In this document: positions 41,301-50,726 of the stretch, piece after piece
How the letters are laid out: each line of letters begins with the position of its first letter
Position numbering within the stretch: position 1 is the stretch's first letter
Assembly: GCA_004431415.1 (NCBI GenBank)
Contig: QPMI01000043.1
Coordinates: forward strand, 124,001 to 188,000
Length of the DNA: 64,000 bases
Source of the DNA: Cyanophora paradoxa
Taxonomy: Eukaryota; Glaucocystophyceae; Cyanophorales; Cyanophoraceae
Direction of reading: 5' to 3'
Position numbers and translations under genes: made by a program
Notes under the pieces: generated by a model
The model's database searches: none
What the model saw: only the letters and a program-made list of their open reading frames with translations
Told to the model about the DNA's origin: nothing

Positions 41301-41604
41301 CGCAGCTCTTGAACGTGAACGGGGAGCGCTAGCGGGGCCGTCATGCGCAGGCAACGGCGTCGCAGCGATGGCGCTATCAGAACAACAACTTGCATGCGCA
41401 TCAAAGCAACGTGCGCGCTCTTTTCCAGCGATATATATATACATGTATTTGCTTTAGATCTAAACAACTTGCACTTGCGGCCGCAGCGAAAGCCTTGGAA
41501 GCAGCGCGCAACACATGCAATTAAAATATTGCGCATGCGCACATCGATATTCCTGTGCGTGCAAAATTAAACGCGTTTTTGTTTGTCTACCTGTTCGAAT
41601 TCTG

Positions 41605-42001
41605 CAGGCGCAGCTCGCGATCAAGTTCTGCATGCTCTGCAAGATCTAGATTTACATCCAGATGTAGAACAGCGAACTCGATTGCAACCCGCCGCAAATT
41701 CATGCGAAGCAATTCAAGAAGCATCGCCATCAATTCAATCATCGTCGCCATCGACTCATGGGCATGCAGATTCCATCAGCTGCAGTGCGTCATTCTTTGC
41801 CCGCAGCTGCAGCCCCTTGGCCTATATATATATATAGCTATCGCTATAGCTGATCATGACCCAGCTGCGAATTCGTCAGATACAGGCCCAATTGCAAGTT
41901 GTGGTGCTGTGCACGTGCGCATGCCCGTCATACAAGAGCTGTCCGTGAATTCTGCTTCGTCATCTGCAATAGCGGGAATTGTTCGTGCCGCAATGCAGTG
42001 A
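41605..42001 (+). CDS. Possible host exon(s), unknown
   Basis: After a TTCTGCAG acceptor-like site the frame reads AARDQVLHALQDLDLHPDVE and then a Ser/His-rich stretch. A second frame segment (about 41,850-42,001) reads HDPAANSSDTGPIASCGAV to a TGA. Codon usage is plausible but no family was recognised. It may belong to the aminotransferase-like gene downstream. Confidence 0.25.
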
Positions 42002-42277
42002 GCTCGATCTAGCTCGATCTATGCCCGTAATATGCACAAAACCGTAACGCATGCGCAATCGTTTTCGAATCAGGACAATAAATTCCGGCATTGGAGCCGG
42101 TGCAGTTGGGGTTTCGCCACTCACCCAGGCATGCATTATGCTGCTTGCATTCATCGAAGTTCAGGGTCATGCAGCGGCCTTCGATTCTTTCCGGTTCGCA
42201 ATAAATGATTTATACGTTAATCTTCATCGCAAATTGTTGATCCGCTTTGCAAAAGCGCCTGCGCTAGTCTCTCCAGT

Positions 42278-42500
42278 GAAGACATCACTGGGCTACAACA
42301 AGCTCTCCAACAATGCCACACAACAGCGATGGGAAACGGTGACGCTTGGAATGCGCTCATCCCCCGAATTACGGCGAATTTGCGCCAAAGTCGGCTGGAA
42401 GCGGACCCGCAGTGGAAACAGTTTGCAGATGCACGTAAACAAGATTACTGTGGCGCCTGGGGGTCATCAATAGCATCAGTGCTCTCACAAGCCGAGAACG
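42278..42500 (+). CDS. Possible host exon, unknown
   Basis: After a CTCTCCAG acceptor-like site the frame reads EDITGLQQALQQ and later WNALIPRITANLRQSRLEAD to about 42,500, where a GT follows. It looks protein-like and amphipathic, with no recognised domain. Confidence 0.3.
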
Positions 42501-42754
42501 TTTCTAGTTCCGCAAAGTGCGTGCAGTGCCCCAGATTCTAGATCTGAGTTGTATTGCCATTCATTAATAGTTGCGCCAGCTTTATTTCCCTTGCTCTGGC
42601 AGATCCAATGGGTCTGCCATCTATGGTGCACGACAACTGGGGCTCGCGATCGTCCAGTGGAGAGTATTTCTCAATAGGTGCACTAGTTTTTTCTCAATAG
42701 TATTTCTAAGTAGTTTTAATGCATCAAGCTGATGAGCTCGAGCTGATAAGCCTT

Positions 42755-43819
42755 TGAAATTCGGCGCAGAAGACATCAGGAAACAAAGAGCCGACATCGA
42801 TGCAAAGCTCGGCAGGCTGGCGGACGGCTTTCAGTTCATCACACTTGCCAACAGTGGCAACACTTCCGACCAAGAATCTGTGATTGAAGAAATTGCCTGC
42901 CTGGTGCATTGGCCTGCCTATGCCTGGCCATGGATCAATTTTTGACTTGGTGAACAGGTCGCGAAAAAGTTCTCAATCGTCAAATGCTCGATGGGGGCTT
43001 ATGTGTGGACAAAAGGCTCCTGGGGAACATCGAGAGGTGCCCTAGGAATCAACGTTCAGTTCGGAGAAAGAACACCAGTACCAGCTAACGCATTCAAAGG
43101 ACGGTCTGCTCAATTTGTTGCATTTATTAGAATATCGATATCATTTTGCAGTTTCCGCTAAAGATACATCAGGGAAGATCATCTTGTCATTCCTTGTATA
43201 TATGAGTCTCTTCCCCCAAGCGAGCAAATACTTGGAAGTAATGCCGAGGCTGTTTGCAGTGCTTTGGAACAAATTGGCGGCAATAAGAGTGGCGGCACAG
43301 TGACTGCTAAAGAACTCAGGGAATCGCATCCATTTGCAAAGCTTCCGATCAAGGTATACTTAAAAATATATATCTTTGTTGGAATAGAAGCTGTATAAAA
43401 TGCAAGTTATACTCCAGGTCATTATCTGTGAGGCGATTCAAATGAATGTCAACGACGGAATAAGATATCTCTCGCTGGAGTACCTCATTGGGTTGTCAGC
43501 GTTGTGTGAGGAGTTTCGAATCGCCCTCCTGTTTGATGAAGCCATGACTGGTGCAATTCAAAATTAAATAAATGCCCGTGAAACCTTCTGAAACCTATTA
43601 ATGCTGCAGCTGATTGCAGGTACCTGTCGAACCGCAAAGTCCTTCTTTGCTTTTGAGCAGTTTGTGAGAGCTTCTGTCAGCAGCTGCAGTGCAATGATGA
43701 GGAGGAAATGCGACAATGACCAGGTTTCGCCTAGGCCTATCATCGTGCATGGAGTCCTCACAGGCAAAGCCTTCATTGCATCGCTTATCCTTGTGCGAAA
43801 TATTTCCCTGGTAATCTAA
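42755..43819 (+). CDS. Class-III aminotransferase-like host gene with GT-AG introns
   Basis: Exon pieces read in family order. About 42,755 has FITLANSGNTSDQESVIEE (compare the NSG-E substrate-binding segment). Up to 43,353 there is a segment ending HPFAKLPIK. 43,418-43,550 has VIICEAIQMNVNDGIRYLSL and LLFDEAMTG (the cofactor-binding Asp in DEVxTG). From 43,620 comes CRTAKSFFAFEQ (compare GRTGKxFAxE). Two short introns, 43,354-43,417 (64 nt) and 43,551-43,619 (69 nt), have GT...AG ends and restore the frame exactly. The PLP-lysine region is only weakly visible. The substrate class cannot be told, and the gene may be decayed. Confidence 0.45.
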
Positions 43820-44178
43820 AGATTTCCCTTTGAATCTCAAATGAAGTAATATTCATCGGCCTAGATAAAGCACATGCCTGGCATTGGGGACCCCTGGATT
43901 GCGACTTTTGGAGTCTCTGCAGAAACATTTGCACATGATGTTCACACAGGTGCAGGCCGTTTATAACAGCTAACCGGCCATTCCATTCATTTCTATATAT
44001 ATTTCTTAATGCTCAGTGCAGAGTATGTAACGGTTCAGCCATATCGCATACAGCTGATTCAGACCTCGTGGCTATTGGACAATCGTGCGCACACATACAT
44101 ATGTTATTGAGTCCGTTCCGCTAATCCTTATAATCTCTGCGAAATGCACTTGCAGTTTGCGAAATGCGAGAGCGCAAT
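43820..44178. other. Host flank of Element 2
   Basis: No supported gene. The six bases before Element 2 (44,173-44,178, CGCAAT) would be its left target duplication, but the right end is outside the window. Confidence 0.4.
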
Positions 44179-44251
44179 ACACATATGAATATTCATATTT
44201 TAATCCCTCGGCGTTCCGCCTCAGGATTAAAATATGAATATTCATATGTGT
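44179..44251. repeat. Perfect 28-bp terminal inverted pair with 17-bp loop
   Basis: 44,179-44,206 (ACACATATG...TTTTAATCC) and 44,224-44,251 are exact reverse complements around CTCGGCGTTCCGCCTCA. Arm length and the ACACATA start equal those of Element 1, where the interval is 227 bp. Confidence 0.9.
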
Positions 44252-44775
44252 GATTCGATGTTATATCAATAAAATCGATTAATTTATTTGAATTTTCACC
44301 TGAATTTTCATATTTTTATATGCATTTTCAATTAATTTAATCGATGTTATATCGATAAACTCGATTAATCGATATTGTATCTTAATTGTAGTTAATCGGA
44401 ATTATATCAATAACTTCGATTGATCTTAATTGAATCCTAAATGAATCTAATCGGAATTATATCAATAAATTCGATTAAATCATGTTCTTTTCCGATTAAA
44501 TCAATTAAATATTTAACTTTGTTATCAGAAGTGGTCTAAGTTGACTCACTTTTCATAAACATTTTGAACTCTTAGTCTCTTTGAATTTCTTAAGATGACT
44601 CAACTTAGTCAACTTAGTCAACTTTGTTACCATAATCAATCAGGGTGGACTCACTTTTAGATCAACTTTGAAATTTCAAGCAAAATCAACTTGGATTTCA
44701 AAAGTGGATCTTCTAAGTGGACTCAAAATGTTCACTTTGTGATACATGTTAGCTCAAATCCTTACTGTTTATGGT

Positions 44776-44890
44776 CAGGGTTGACTAAGTGGGGGAGTTG
44801 ACACATTTTTTGAAATCCTTTTTAGAAAACTTTAGGTCCCAAATATTTCCTGTGAAATTTGAGTCAACTCAACCCACTTAGTCAACCCTT
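44776..44890. promoter_or_regulatory. GTTGACTAAGTGGG inverted array in the Element 2 terminus
   Basis: GGTTGACTAAGTGGGGGAG faces GAGTCAACTCAACCCACTTA, followed by GTCAACC, across a ~65-bp centre with CTTTTTAGAAAAC. The same architecture is found at 50,531-50,645 next to this element's primase-helicase gene. Confidence 0.65.
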
Positions 44891-45010
44891 GCATTGAATT
44901 CGTAACAAAATCCATATACTATTACTACTTTTACGATTAATATGAGTCAACCTTGAGTCCACTTAAATATAAATATAATATAATAGGGGGAATCAAGGGA
45001 GATGCTTACT

Positions 45011-45841
45011 AAATGCAGTGTTAGATTGATGATTTCACATATGTAATCACGATTATCTCTAAAGTAGATTTGGGTTGATTATTCGATGTTATCAGGTGAT
45101 TGAGTTGATAAGTATTTGATGTAGATCTTTAACTCTTTCGTTATAATCGAATTTAATCGAATTAGTTTTGAATTTTCAAAATCGGTTTAATCGTAATAGC
45201 GATGTATACACATCGAGATTCGTAGATGTGATTGCAATTTATTGTTATGTATGATATTGGTGATTATATTGAATCGTTGGTGTATCGATTTGATAACTTC
45301 CTGGTGATCTGTATTAAAAACTCACGTTTAATGGATTTTAATCGAATTTAAAATCAAAATTCAAAATCGAGTGACCGCCTTAAAATGCTCGATTTTATGA
45401 CGTTTTAAGCGCATCGATTTGAGCATGTGGTGTTGAGATATCGTAGCAAACGTGAATAGTGAGTTTCTAGACGGGTACAGCATTAATCTAGAAAAAACCG
45501 CGTTTTTTTTTACTTTTCAAGTTTCACGGCGAACGAAGTAAAGGTTCCCGGTCGGATTTGAACCTCGTAGTTCTGGGTCAGTAATCTAGCGCTTTATTCT
45601 CTGAGCCAAAAACGGCTTGCCATCTAGTCGACTCCTGGGCTAGTGTTTCACCAAGTCTACTATGGCAAGTGACTTTTGCATCTTCAAACTGTTATATCTC
45701 ATCACCAGATCATCAAAACGCAACGTTCTGCATATCGCTGTGAAGCGCTTGATAAGATCTACAAGACTATGTGTATATCATGTGCATATATGTATATCAG
45801 TCATACATATATTTGGAAAAAACGAGTTTTTGCCTAGCAAA
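45011..45841. other. Extra AT-rich segment between TIR and integrase
   Basis: About 830 bp with no counterpart in Element 1, where only 16 bp separate TIR and integrase stop. It contains TTTAATCGAATT words and, on the minus strand at about 45,545-45,620, a tRNA-like trace (GGCTCAGAG and GGTTCAAATCC) that does not fold properly. No protein gene was recognised. Confidence 0.5.
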
Positions 45842-47227
45842 CTAGCTAGTTTTGGTCCTTTCTCTTAGTGTTCTCTGAGGTTTAGGGGCTGTATATGACT
45901 CCTTAGTAGTCTGAAAGTCATTATACCATCTCTGGCTATTAACCTCAGAAAGTTTCTGTGTCCCTGCTATAGTGAGCTTTTTGAGTTCCCTATTAACCTT
46001 GCCAGTCTTCTCCTTTCTAGCCTCTATCAAAGGCTTATCTGGGACTTCATTAGCAGCTTCTATGCCTTCTCTCCTTATAGCAGCATCAACCTTGGCTTCC
46101 TCTTTGGCTTGCTCTAATGCATCCACTGTAGGTGTTTCCAGATACTCAACTGAATTCACAGGTAACAGCTCATGGAAAGCAAACCTGTTTTCTATGATCT
46201 CACCAGTGGGACTCCTTAGCTTAAACTTAAAGCCTTCCCTACTATCAACAGTGTAAACCATCCTAGACCAATTGTTACCCTGTTTAGCAAAGGCATTTTT
46301 CTCAACTTTCACTCTAACAAACATGCCTGGCTGCATGGTATCAAGGTAAGCTATTGATTTCTTGAATCTTTCATCTTCTAATCCCACTATATACCTATAA
46401 TGCTCCTCTGTAGTTTCGCCTGGCTTCATCTTAGTAGCTGAGTGAACTGTATTATTGTAATTATACTCAATATCACCTAACACATCAAAGAATCTAGCTG
46501 TGTTATTAGCTATGCAGTAGTTTGTGATCAGTCTCTTAATCTGCTTGTTAAAGGCTTCAATTCGACCTTGGCTTCTATGGTCAGCAGTTCCACTCACTTG
46601 GTGTTCTATGAATTTACTAGATAAATACTCCTGGAATATTCGATTTTGGAACTCACTCCCAGCATCTGATTGAACTTTTACTATGGGTCTTGCCACTCTC
46701 ATTTCAAGCTGCTTAAATGCAGCTAATGTAGTGAGAGCTGATTTATCTCTTATAGGTATGATATATCCAGTTCTCAGTGTTGATTCCATAGCAGTCATAA
46801 AGGTATCATAGCCATTGTTTTGTTTCTTATAAGCTGGGAAAAAGAGCAAATCAATCACATAGGTATCAAGGGGTTGCCTTATTGGAACCATGGGATCTCT
46901 CTTCCTAGATATAGCAGGTGCATTGATCTGAACTACCTCTTGTTTTTTATAGAACTCTTGCAACTGCTTATAGGATTCATCTGGTAACTCAGCCCTCATA
47001 GCTTGAAGCCCTTTGTAACCAGTTCTCACATCATAGAATCTCTTGGCAATCTTGCTAGTTTCTTTCACTGCAATAGCAACTGGGATCTCTACTGGGACAA
47101 GCTCTTTCATCTCTGATTTTTTAACAATTCGAGATTCCCCCTTTTCCTCCTTTGGAACTGTGATGGGCAATAGGTTACCTTGCAGTTGCTCAGTGGTTCT
47201 TCTAACTATTCTTCCAGTTGCTGGCAT
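45842..47227 (-). CDS. RVE-type DDE integrase (Element 2)
   Basis: 461 residues, nearly identical to Element 1's integrase with about 15 substitutions, mainly in the C-terminal third. The D, D, E residues (YVIDLLFF, QSDAGSEF, RIEAFNK) are all present. The frame is intact and the gene follows the polymerase by 3 bp. Confidence 0.93.
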   Translation of the reverse strand: MPATGRIVRRTTEQLQGNLLPITVPKEEKGESRIVKKSEMKELVPVEIPVAIAVKETSKIAKRFYDVRTGYKGLQAMRAELPDESYKQLQEFYKKQEVVQINAPAISRKRDPMVPIRQPLDTYVIDLLFFPAYKKQNNGYDTFMTAMESTLRTGYIIPIRDKSALTTLAAFKQLEMRVARPIVKVQSDAGSEFQNRIFQEYLSSKFIEHQVSGTADHRSQGRIEAFNKQIKRLITNYCIANNTARFFDVLGDIEYNYNNTVHSATKMKPGETTEEHYRYIVGLEDERFKKSIAYLDTMQPGMFVRVKVEKNAFAKQGNNWSRMVYTVDSREGFKFKLRSPTGEIIENRFAFHELLPVNSVEYLETPTVDALEQAKEEAKVDAAIRREGIEAANEVPDKPLIEARKEKTGKVNRELKKLTIAGTQKLSEVNSQRWYNDFQTTKESYTAPKPQRTLRERTKTS

Positions 47228-47230
47228 CTC

Positions 47231-50200
47231 TTAATTAAAAGGAACAGAATTAATACCATCTGGTAAGATGTATCTCTTTGCATCAAAGCAGTTCAGGGCA
47301 ACCCTTCTACTCACAGTATCTATTATTGTGTGATCTGCCCTTCTCTTCTGCTTTGCAGTCACAGTCTTGCTGATACCTGCAAATAAACACTGCTTAAAAT
47401 CATTAAATTGGAGTTCCTCAGTGGAAGACCCAGAGAGCTTACTTCTCTCAATCTCAGCAGTTCTGAAACTGTAAACTTTGGCTCTTAGACCCACATACTC
47501 CAATATAGCAGAACCTGGCATCTCATTTTTGTATTTACCTGGGGTCATTCTGTTAGGTCCTCCTAAGTCCAGATTAAAGGATATATTCTCTAGGTCCTTT
47601 TGGAGGGTCTGAGATTCGATATATAGACAAAAGGAATCAGTATCATGGAATAGTAACTTTGCTTTTGACCATTGGGACCTTATAGTATCATAGAAGAACT
47701 GGTAATTATGCAGTTTGGCTGCATCCAAAACATAAGCCCCAATTGCAACAGGCTTATCTAGTTTCACATGCTTTGTGTAAAACTCAAAGGCAACTGCTTT
47801 TTCGTTTATGGGGCTTGTTGATTTCACCAATGGGGAAGCTGCATATTTCATAAATAGCTTCTCAGTATTTGCAATCTTTACCACAGATCTACCTCTGCAG
47901 GATTCAATGCATTTCCCATAGATTGAGTTATTCATGAGCTTGTAGAAATCAGCCTCGAATTTATTCAATGCTTTTCTTCTCATCTCAGTGTTCAGTACAA
48001 TATAAGATTTCATTACAGGAGCCACAGTAAATGATAGGACCCTGTGGACTTTTCTCAATTTCACCCCTTTGCCCAACAGGTATTGCAGAAGAGGCTCAGA
48101 AATCACATAGTTTGTCACAGAACCAAAGGTTGCAGTTAGCTTTGGGGTTTTATCAAGCTCTTCTCCTGAGAGATCTAATAGGCTCTTTTGATATTGTGAT
48201 AATTCCGCATATTCTACTATTTTCTTGTTAATAATTAGGGGGAAATCACTGTGATCTAGATACAGCCTTATTGGGTATTCCAGATCAACTTCTAGGAAAC
48301 TGGATCTGTTATCTTGTGGGTTGAATTCGGTCTCCCATCTAAAATCACCAACTGGAATTGGCTGACTCAAACAGTAGCCATACAAGTTGTTAGCATCAAA
48401 CAGCATAATGTGGGAGTTTTCACCATCAGCCTCAGCATACCTGCAAGGCATTGTTGCAAAGCCACCCCTGATTCCCCTCTCAACAAATTCGTATTGCTCT
48501 ACATCACTTATAAGCTCTATTTTTGCCTTGGTGGTCCTTAACATAGCATCCCAAGATAGCCCAGGTGCAGATACATAATGAACTGGGTCAAGTCCATATA
48601 CTGAGTGTGAGAGCCTTCTGAAAGCTTGGAATTTGCTCATTAACTCATTCACATCAGCAGCCCCAAAGTCCATGAAATTACTTGCATCAATGAACTTGTA
48701 AAGACCCCATTGCAATGAAAGGTATTGATCAAAGTTTTTTGAGAGGATTTCGATTCGTTTTTTATCTCCCAAACCTGCTATTTTTCTGAAAATGAATGAC
48801 CCACAGTCATCCATTTGGTCAACAACCACTGCTACTTTGGTTTGCTTTGAGATTCTCCTATGGAGATTGCAGTTTCTGCAAGCAGGAGCAATGTACTGAC
48901 CTGTGTGGTGATCATGATCTCTGCATTTAAAGTTCTCCTTAGTGAATCTCTCACTGCAAAGGTAACAGTTTTTGGTAGCTCTGTAAATTGCTTTCTGCTC
49001 ATCTGTGAGTTCATTCATAGGAATATTGGTGAACAGGAAATCGATTAGTTCTCTTGCTTTGGACTCCAAGCATTCAAACAGACCTCCCATTGGATCCTGC
49101 CCCTCAAATCGAAAATCTTGAACATCTTCCCCAGTGACTACTCTAAGGTTGACTGCTGAAACTTCCCTCTTGGATTTCGATGCATCAATGGGGATGCTTC
49201 TATGTTCAATCTTGCAGTAGACCACAACAGGAAGCCAAACAGTTTTCCTGAGGTTTTTCAGTCCAAACTCTATGGTGGTTTCAGGTTTAGGGGTGATTCC
49301 CTTTGAGAGTCTCCAGTCAATGCATCTATTTGAGTCCACATGAGCAGTGAGTTTAGCCTCAGACCTGAATCGAGATAAGCATGTGTCACAGTAGTGTAAC
49401 TTCTGATCATTGTATGTTTCATGATTTACTTTCAATAATCTTGAAAGGGACATGATTGTAATATAATGACCATTCCCTTCATCATCAAATATCAGCATGA
49501 GATTAACCTTATGCTTTCTGCCTGGGTTACTGGATTGATGCAGGGGATAAATAACCTCTCCATCGATTCCAAATATATTAATGCTAATGCCTGCATTTTG
49601 AGCCTCGAATTTATCAATAATCTCAGCATCACAGGCAACAGGGAATGGGATGTTATCGAAATTCAGAGCCAGCGGATTATAAGCGATTGCTGAGTATTTC
49701 CATTTGCGATATTGTGAAAGCTCATTCCTCTTATGGGAGTTTATCGCTTTTCTGTGAATATATGCCAAAATTGCATTTTCGAAGCAGGAATCATCTATAT
49801 TTCGAATATTCACTGTGGCTCTCTTCCTAGCAATCCACTCTGGGGTTTGTAGAAAGCATCCACCAGTTGGAGCATAACTCATAATAGCCACTCTGAGTAT
49901 TTCGATTCTTTCCAAGCGATAGCTATCAACCACATTCATCTGCTCTTGACACATTTGGGCTGCTTTATTCAGCTCAGTTCGAATATTTCTCGACCTGGTT
50001 AATACAAAATAATCACTGTAAATGTATTTCGATATCCAAACCTGTGGATTGCTCACTTTTACGAACTTGCAGATAAAAGACAAGCGAACCTTGATTGCCC
50101 TGAATTGATCTAAACCCTGCTTTAATCGATTAGGAAGGGATGTAGCAATTCTGTCCAGGAATTCAATCACATCTACAACAACTTCCCTTCTGGCTCTGTA

Positions 50201-50476
50201 AGTGAGCCAGCGATATAATTCATTCATGGCTGTTCCATCTTCTGCCTCAGGTTCTATTTGCCTTAGGCGATCCAGTTCATCCAAGGTTTCAATTTTATCA
50301 TATAGGTTATTTGCTTTTCTGGTTAATCTGGCTAAAGTGGGTCTACCCTTTGCAATTAAATCTATTTCCCGGTCATATTCAGCCTCTGTTATTTCATGGG
50401 CTGCATAAAGTGTTCCCAGCAATCCCATGAGTTCCCATTTCTTCTCCCTTATGAGTTTGTTGGAAATTCGGGGCAT
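47231..50476 (-). CDS. Protein-primed family-B DNA polymerase, intact
   Basis: 1,081 residues. The N-terminal ~350 residues have the NIRNIDDSCFENAILAYIH and FEAQNAGISINIFG signatures typical of Polinton/PLV polymerases. A C2H2-like site follows (YCDTCLSRFRSEAKLTAHVD), then an HNH/endonuclease-VII-like zinc site (CYLCSERF...DHDHHTGQY...CRNCN, about 500-540). Polymerase motifs are A FDANNLYGYCLSQP, B KLMNNSIYGK and C FHDTDSFCLY. It provides the intact reference for Element 1's copy. Confidence 0.95.
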   Translation of the reverse strand: MPRISNKLIREKKWELMGLLGTLYAAHEITEAEYDREIDLIAKGRPTLARLTRKANNLYDKIETLDELDRLRQIEPEAEDGTAMNELYRWLTYRARREVVVDVIEFLDRIATSLPNRLKQGLDQFRAIKVRLSFICKFVKVSNPQVWISKYIYSDYFVLTRSRNIRTELNKAAQMCQEQMNVVDSYRLERIEILRVAIMSYAPTGGCFLQTPEWIARKRATVNIRNIDDSCFENAILAYIHRKAINSHKRNELSQYRKWKYSAIAYNPLALNFDNIPFPVACDAEIIDKFEAQNAGISINIFGIDGEVIYPLHQSSNPGRKHKVNLMLIFDDEGNGHYITIMSLSRLLKVNHETYNDQKLHYCDTCLSRFRSEAKLTAHVDSNRCIDWRLSKGITPKPETTIEFGLKNLRKTVWLPVVVYCKIEHRSIPIDASKSKREVSAVNLRVVTGEDVQDFRFEGQDPMGGLFECLESKARELIDFLFTNIPMNELTDEQKAIYRATKNCYLCSERFTKENFKCRDHDHHTGQYIAPACRNCNLHRRISKQTKVAVVVDQMDDCGSFIFRKIAGLGDKKRIEILSKNFDQYLSLQWGLYKFIDASNFMDFGAADVNELMSKFQAFRRLSHSVYGLDPVHYVSAPGLSWDAMLRTTKAKIELISDVEQYEFVERGIRGGFATMPCRYAEADGENSHIMLFDANNLYGYCLSQPIPVGDFRWETEFNPQDNRSSFLEVDLEYPIRLYLDHSDFPLIINKKIVEYAELSQYQKSLLDLSGEELDKTPKLTATFGSVTNYVISEPLLQYLLGKGVKLRKVHRVLSFTVAPVMKSYIVLNTEMRRKALNKFEADFYKLMNNSIYGKCIESCRGRSVVKIANTEKLFMKYAASPLVKSTSPINEKAVAFEFYTKHVKLDKPVAIGAYVLDAAKLHNYQFFYDTIRSQWSKAKLLFHDTDSFCLYIESQTLQKDLENISFNLDLGGPNRMTPGKYKNEMPGSAILEYVGLRAKVYSFRTAEIERSKLSGSSTEELQFNDFKQCLFAGISKTVTAKQKRRADHTIIDTVSRRVALNCFDAKRYILPDGINSVPFN

Positions 50477-50530
50477 TATTCCTAACTTGTTCCTATTCTA
50501 AGGGGATATTGTATTTTAGAGCATTTTAAA

Positions 50531-50645
50531 CGCAAGTGGACTTAGTGGGTGGAGTTGAGGCACTTTTTATTTCTTTTTAGGGCAGAGTCCTCTTTCAGAA
50601 TCTGTGAAAAAATGAGTCAACTCCCCCCACTTAGTCAACCTAATC
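50531..50645. promoter_or_regulatory. Internal GTGGACTTAGTGGG inverted array (candidate origin, Element 2)
   Basis: AGTGGACTTAGTGGGTGGAG, a spacer containing CTTTTTATTTCTTTTTAG, then GAGTCAACTCCCCCCACTTA with GTCAACC after it. It mirrors 44,776-44,890 in the terminus. It sits 81 bp beyond the stop codon of the primase-helicase gene, the same relative place as the different iteron array of Element 1. Confidence 0.65.
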
Positions 50646-50726
50646 GATAAATAAACCATAAATAAAAGACTGTTTGGGTCTTTTATGATAAATTTGAGTC
50701 AACCATGAGTCCACTTTTGAGTAAAC

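Larger units (their letters stand above)
39988..41574. other. Host DNA right of Element 1, without a supported gene
   Basis: Mixed GC-rich sequence with the tRNA-like remnant, short runs of G (40,710-40,820), alternating GCATATGCATAT words and a diverged copy of the dispersed host repeat. An open frame at 41,045 overlaps that repeat and is not supported. Confidence 0.4.
44179..45010. repeat. Element 2 left terminal region (TIR, partner outside window)
   Basis: It begins ACACATATG, like Element 1's ACACATAG. The outer part differs from Element 1, but from about 44,850 (TTTCCTGTGAAATTTGAGTC) to 45,010 (GGGAGATGCTTA) it matches the inner end of Element 1's TIR. It contains multiple GACTAAGTTGACT and GAGTCAAC words. 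The inner boundary is set by analogy. Confidence 0.75.

Noticed and set aside
41045-41332. 95-codon frame in the host interval
   Set aside because: Overlaps the diverged dispersed repeat and has no recognisable domain.
45545-45620. tRNA gene on the minus strand
   Set aside because: Only the box A/B-like words are present; acceptor, anticodon and T stems do not pair adequately.
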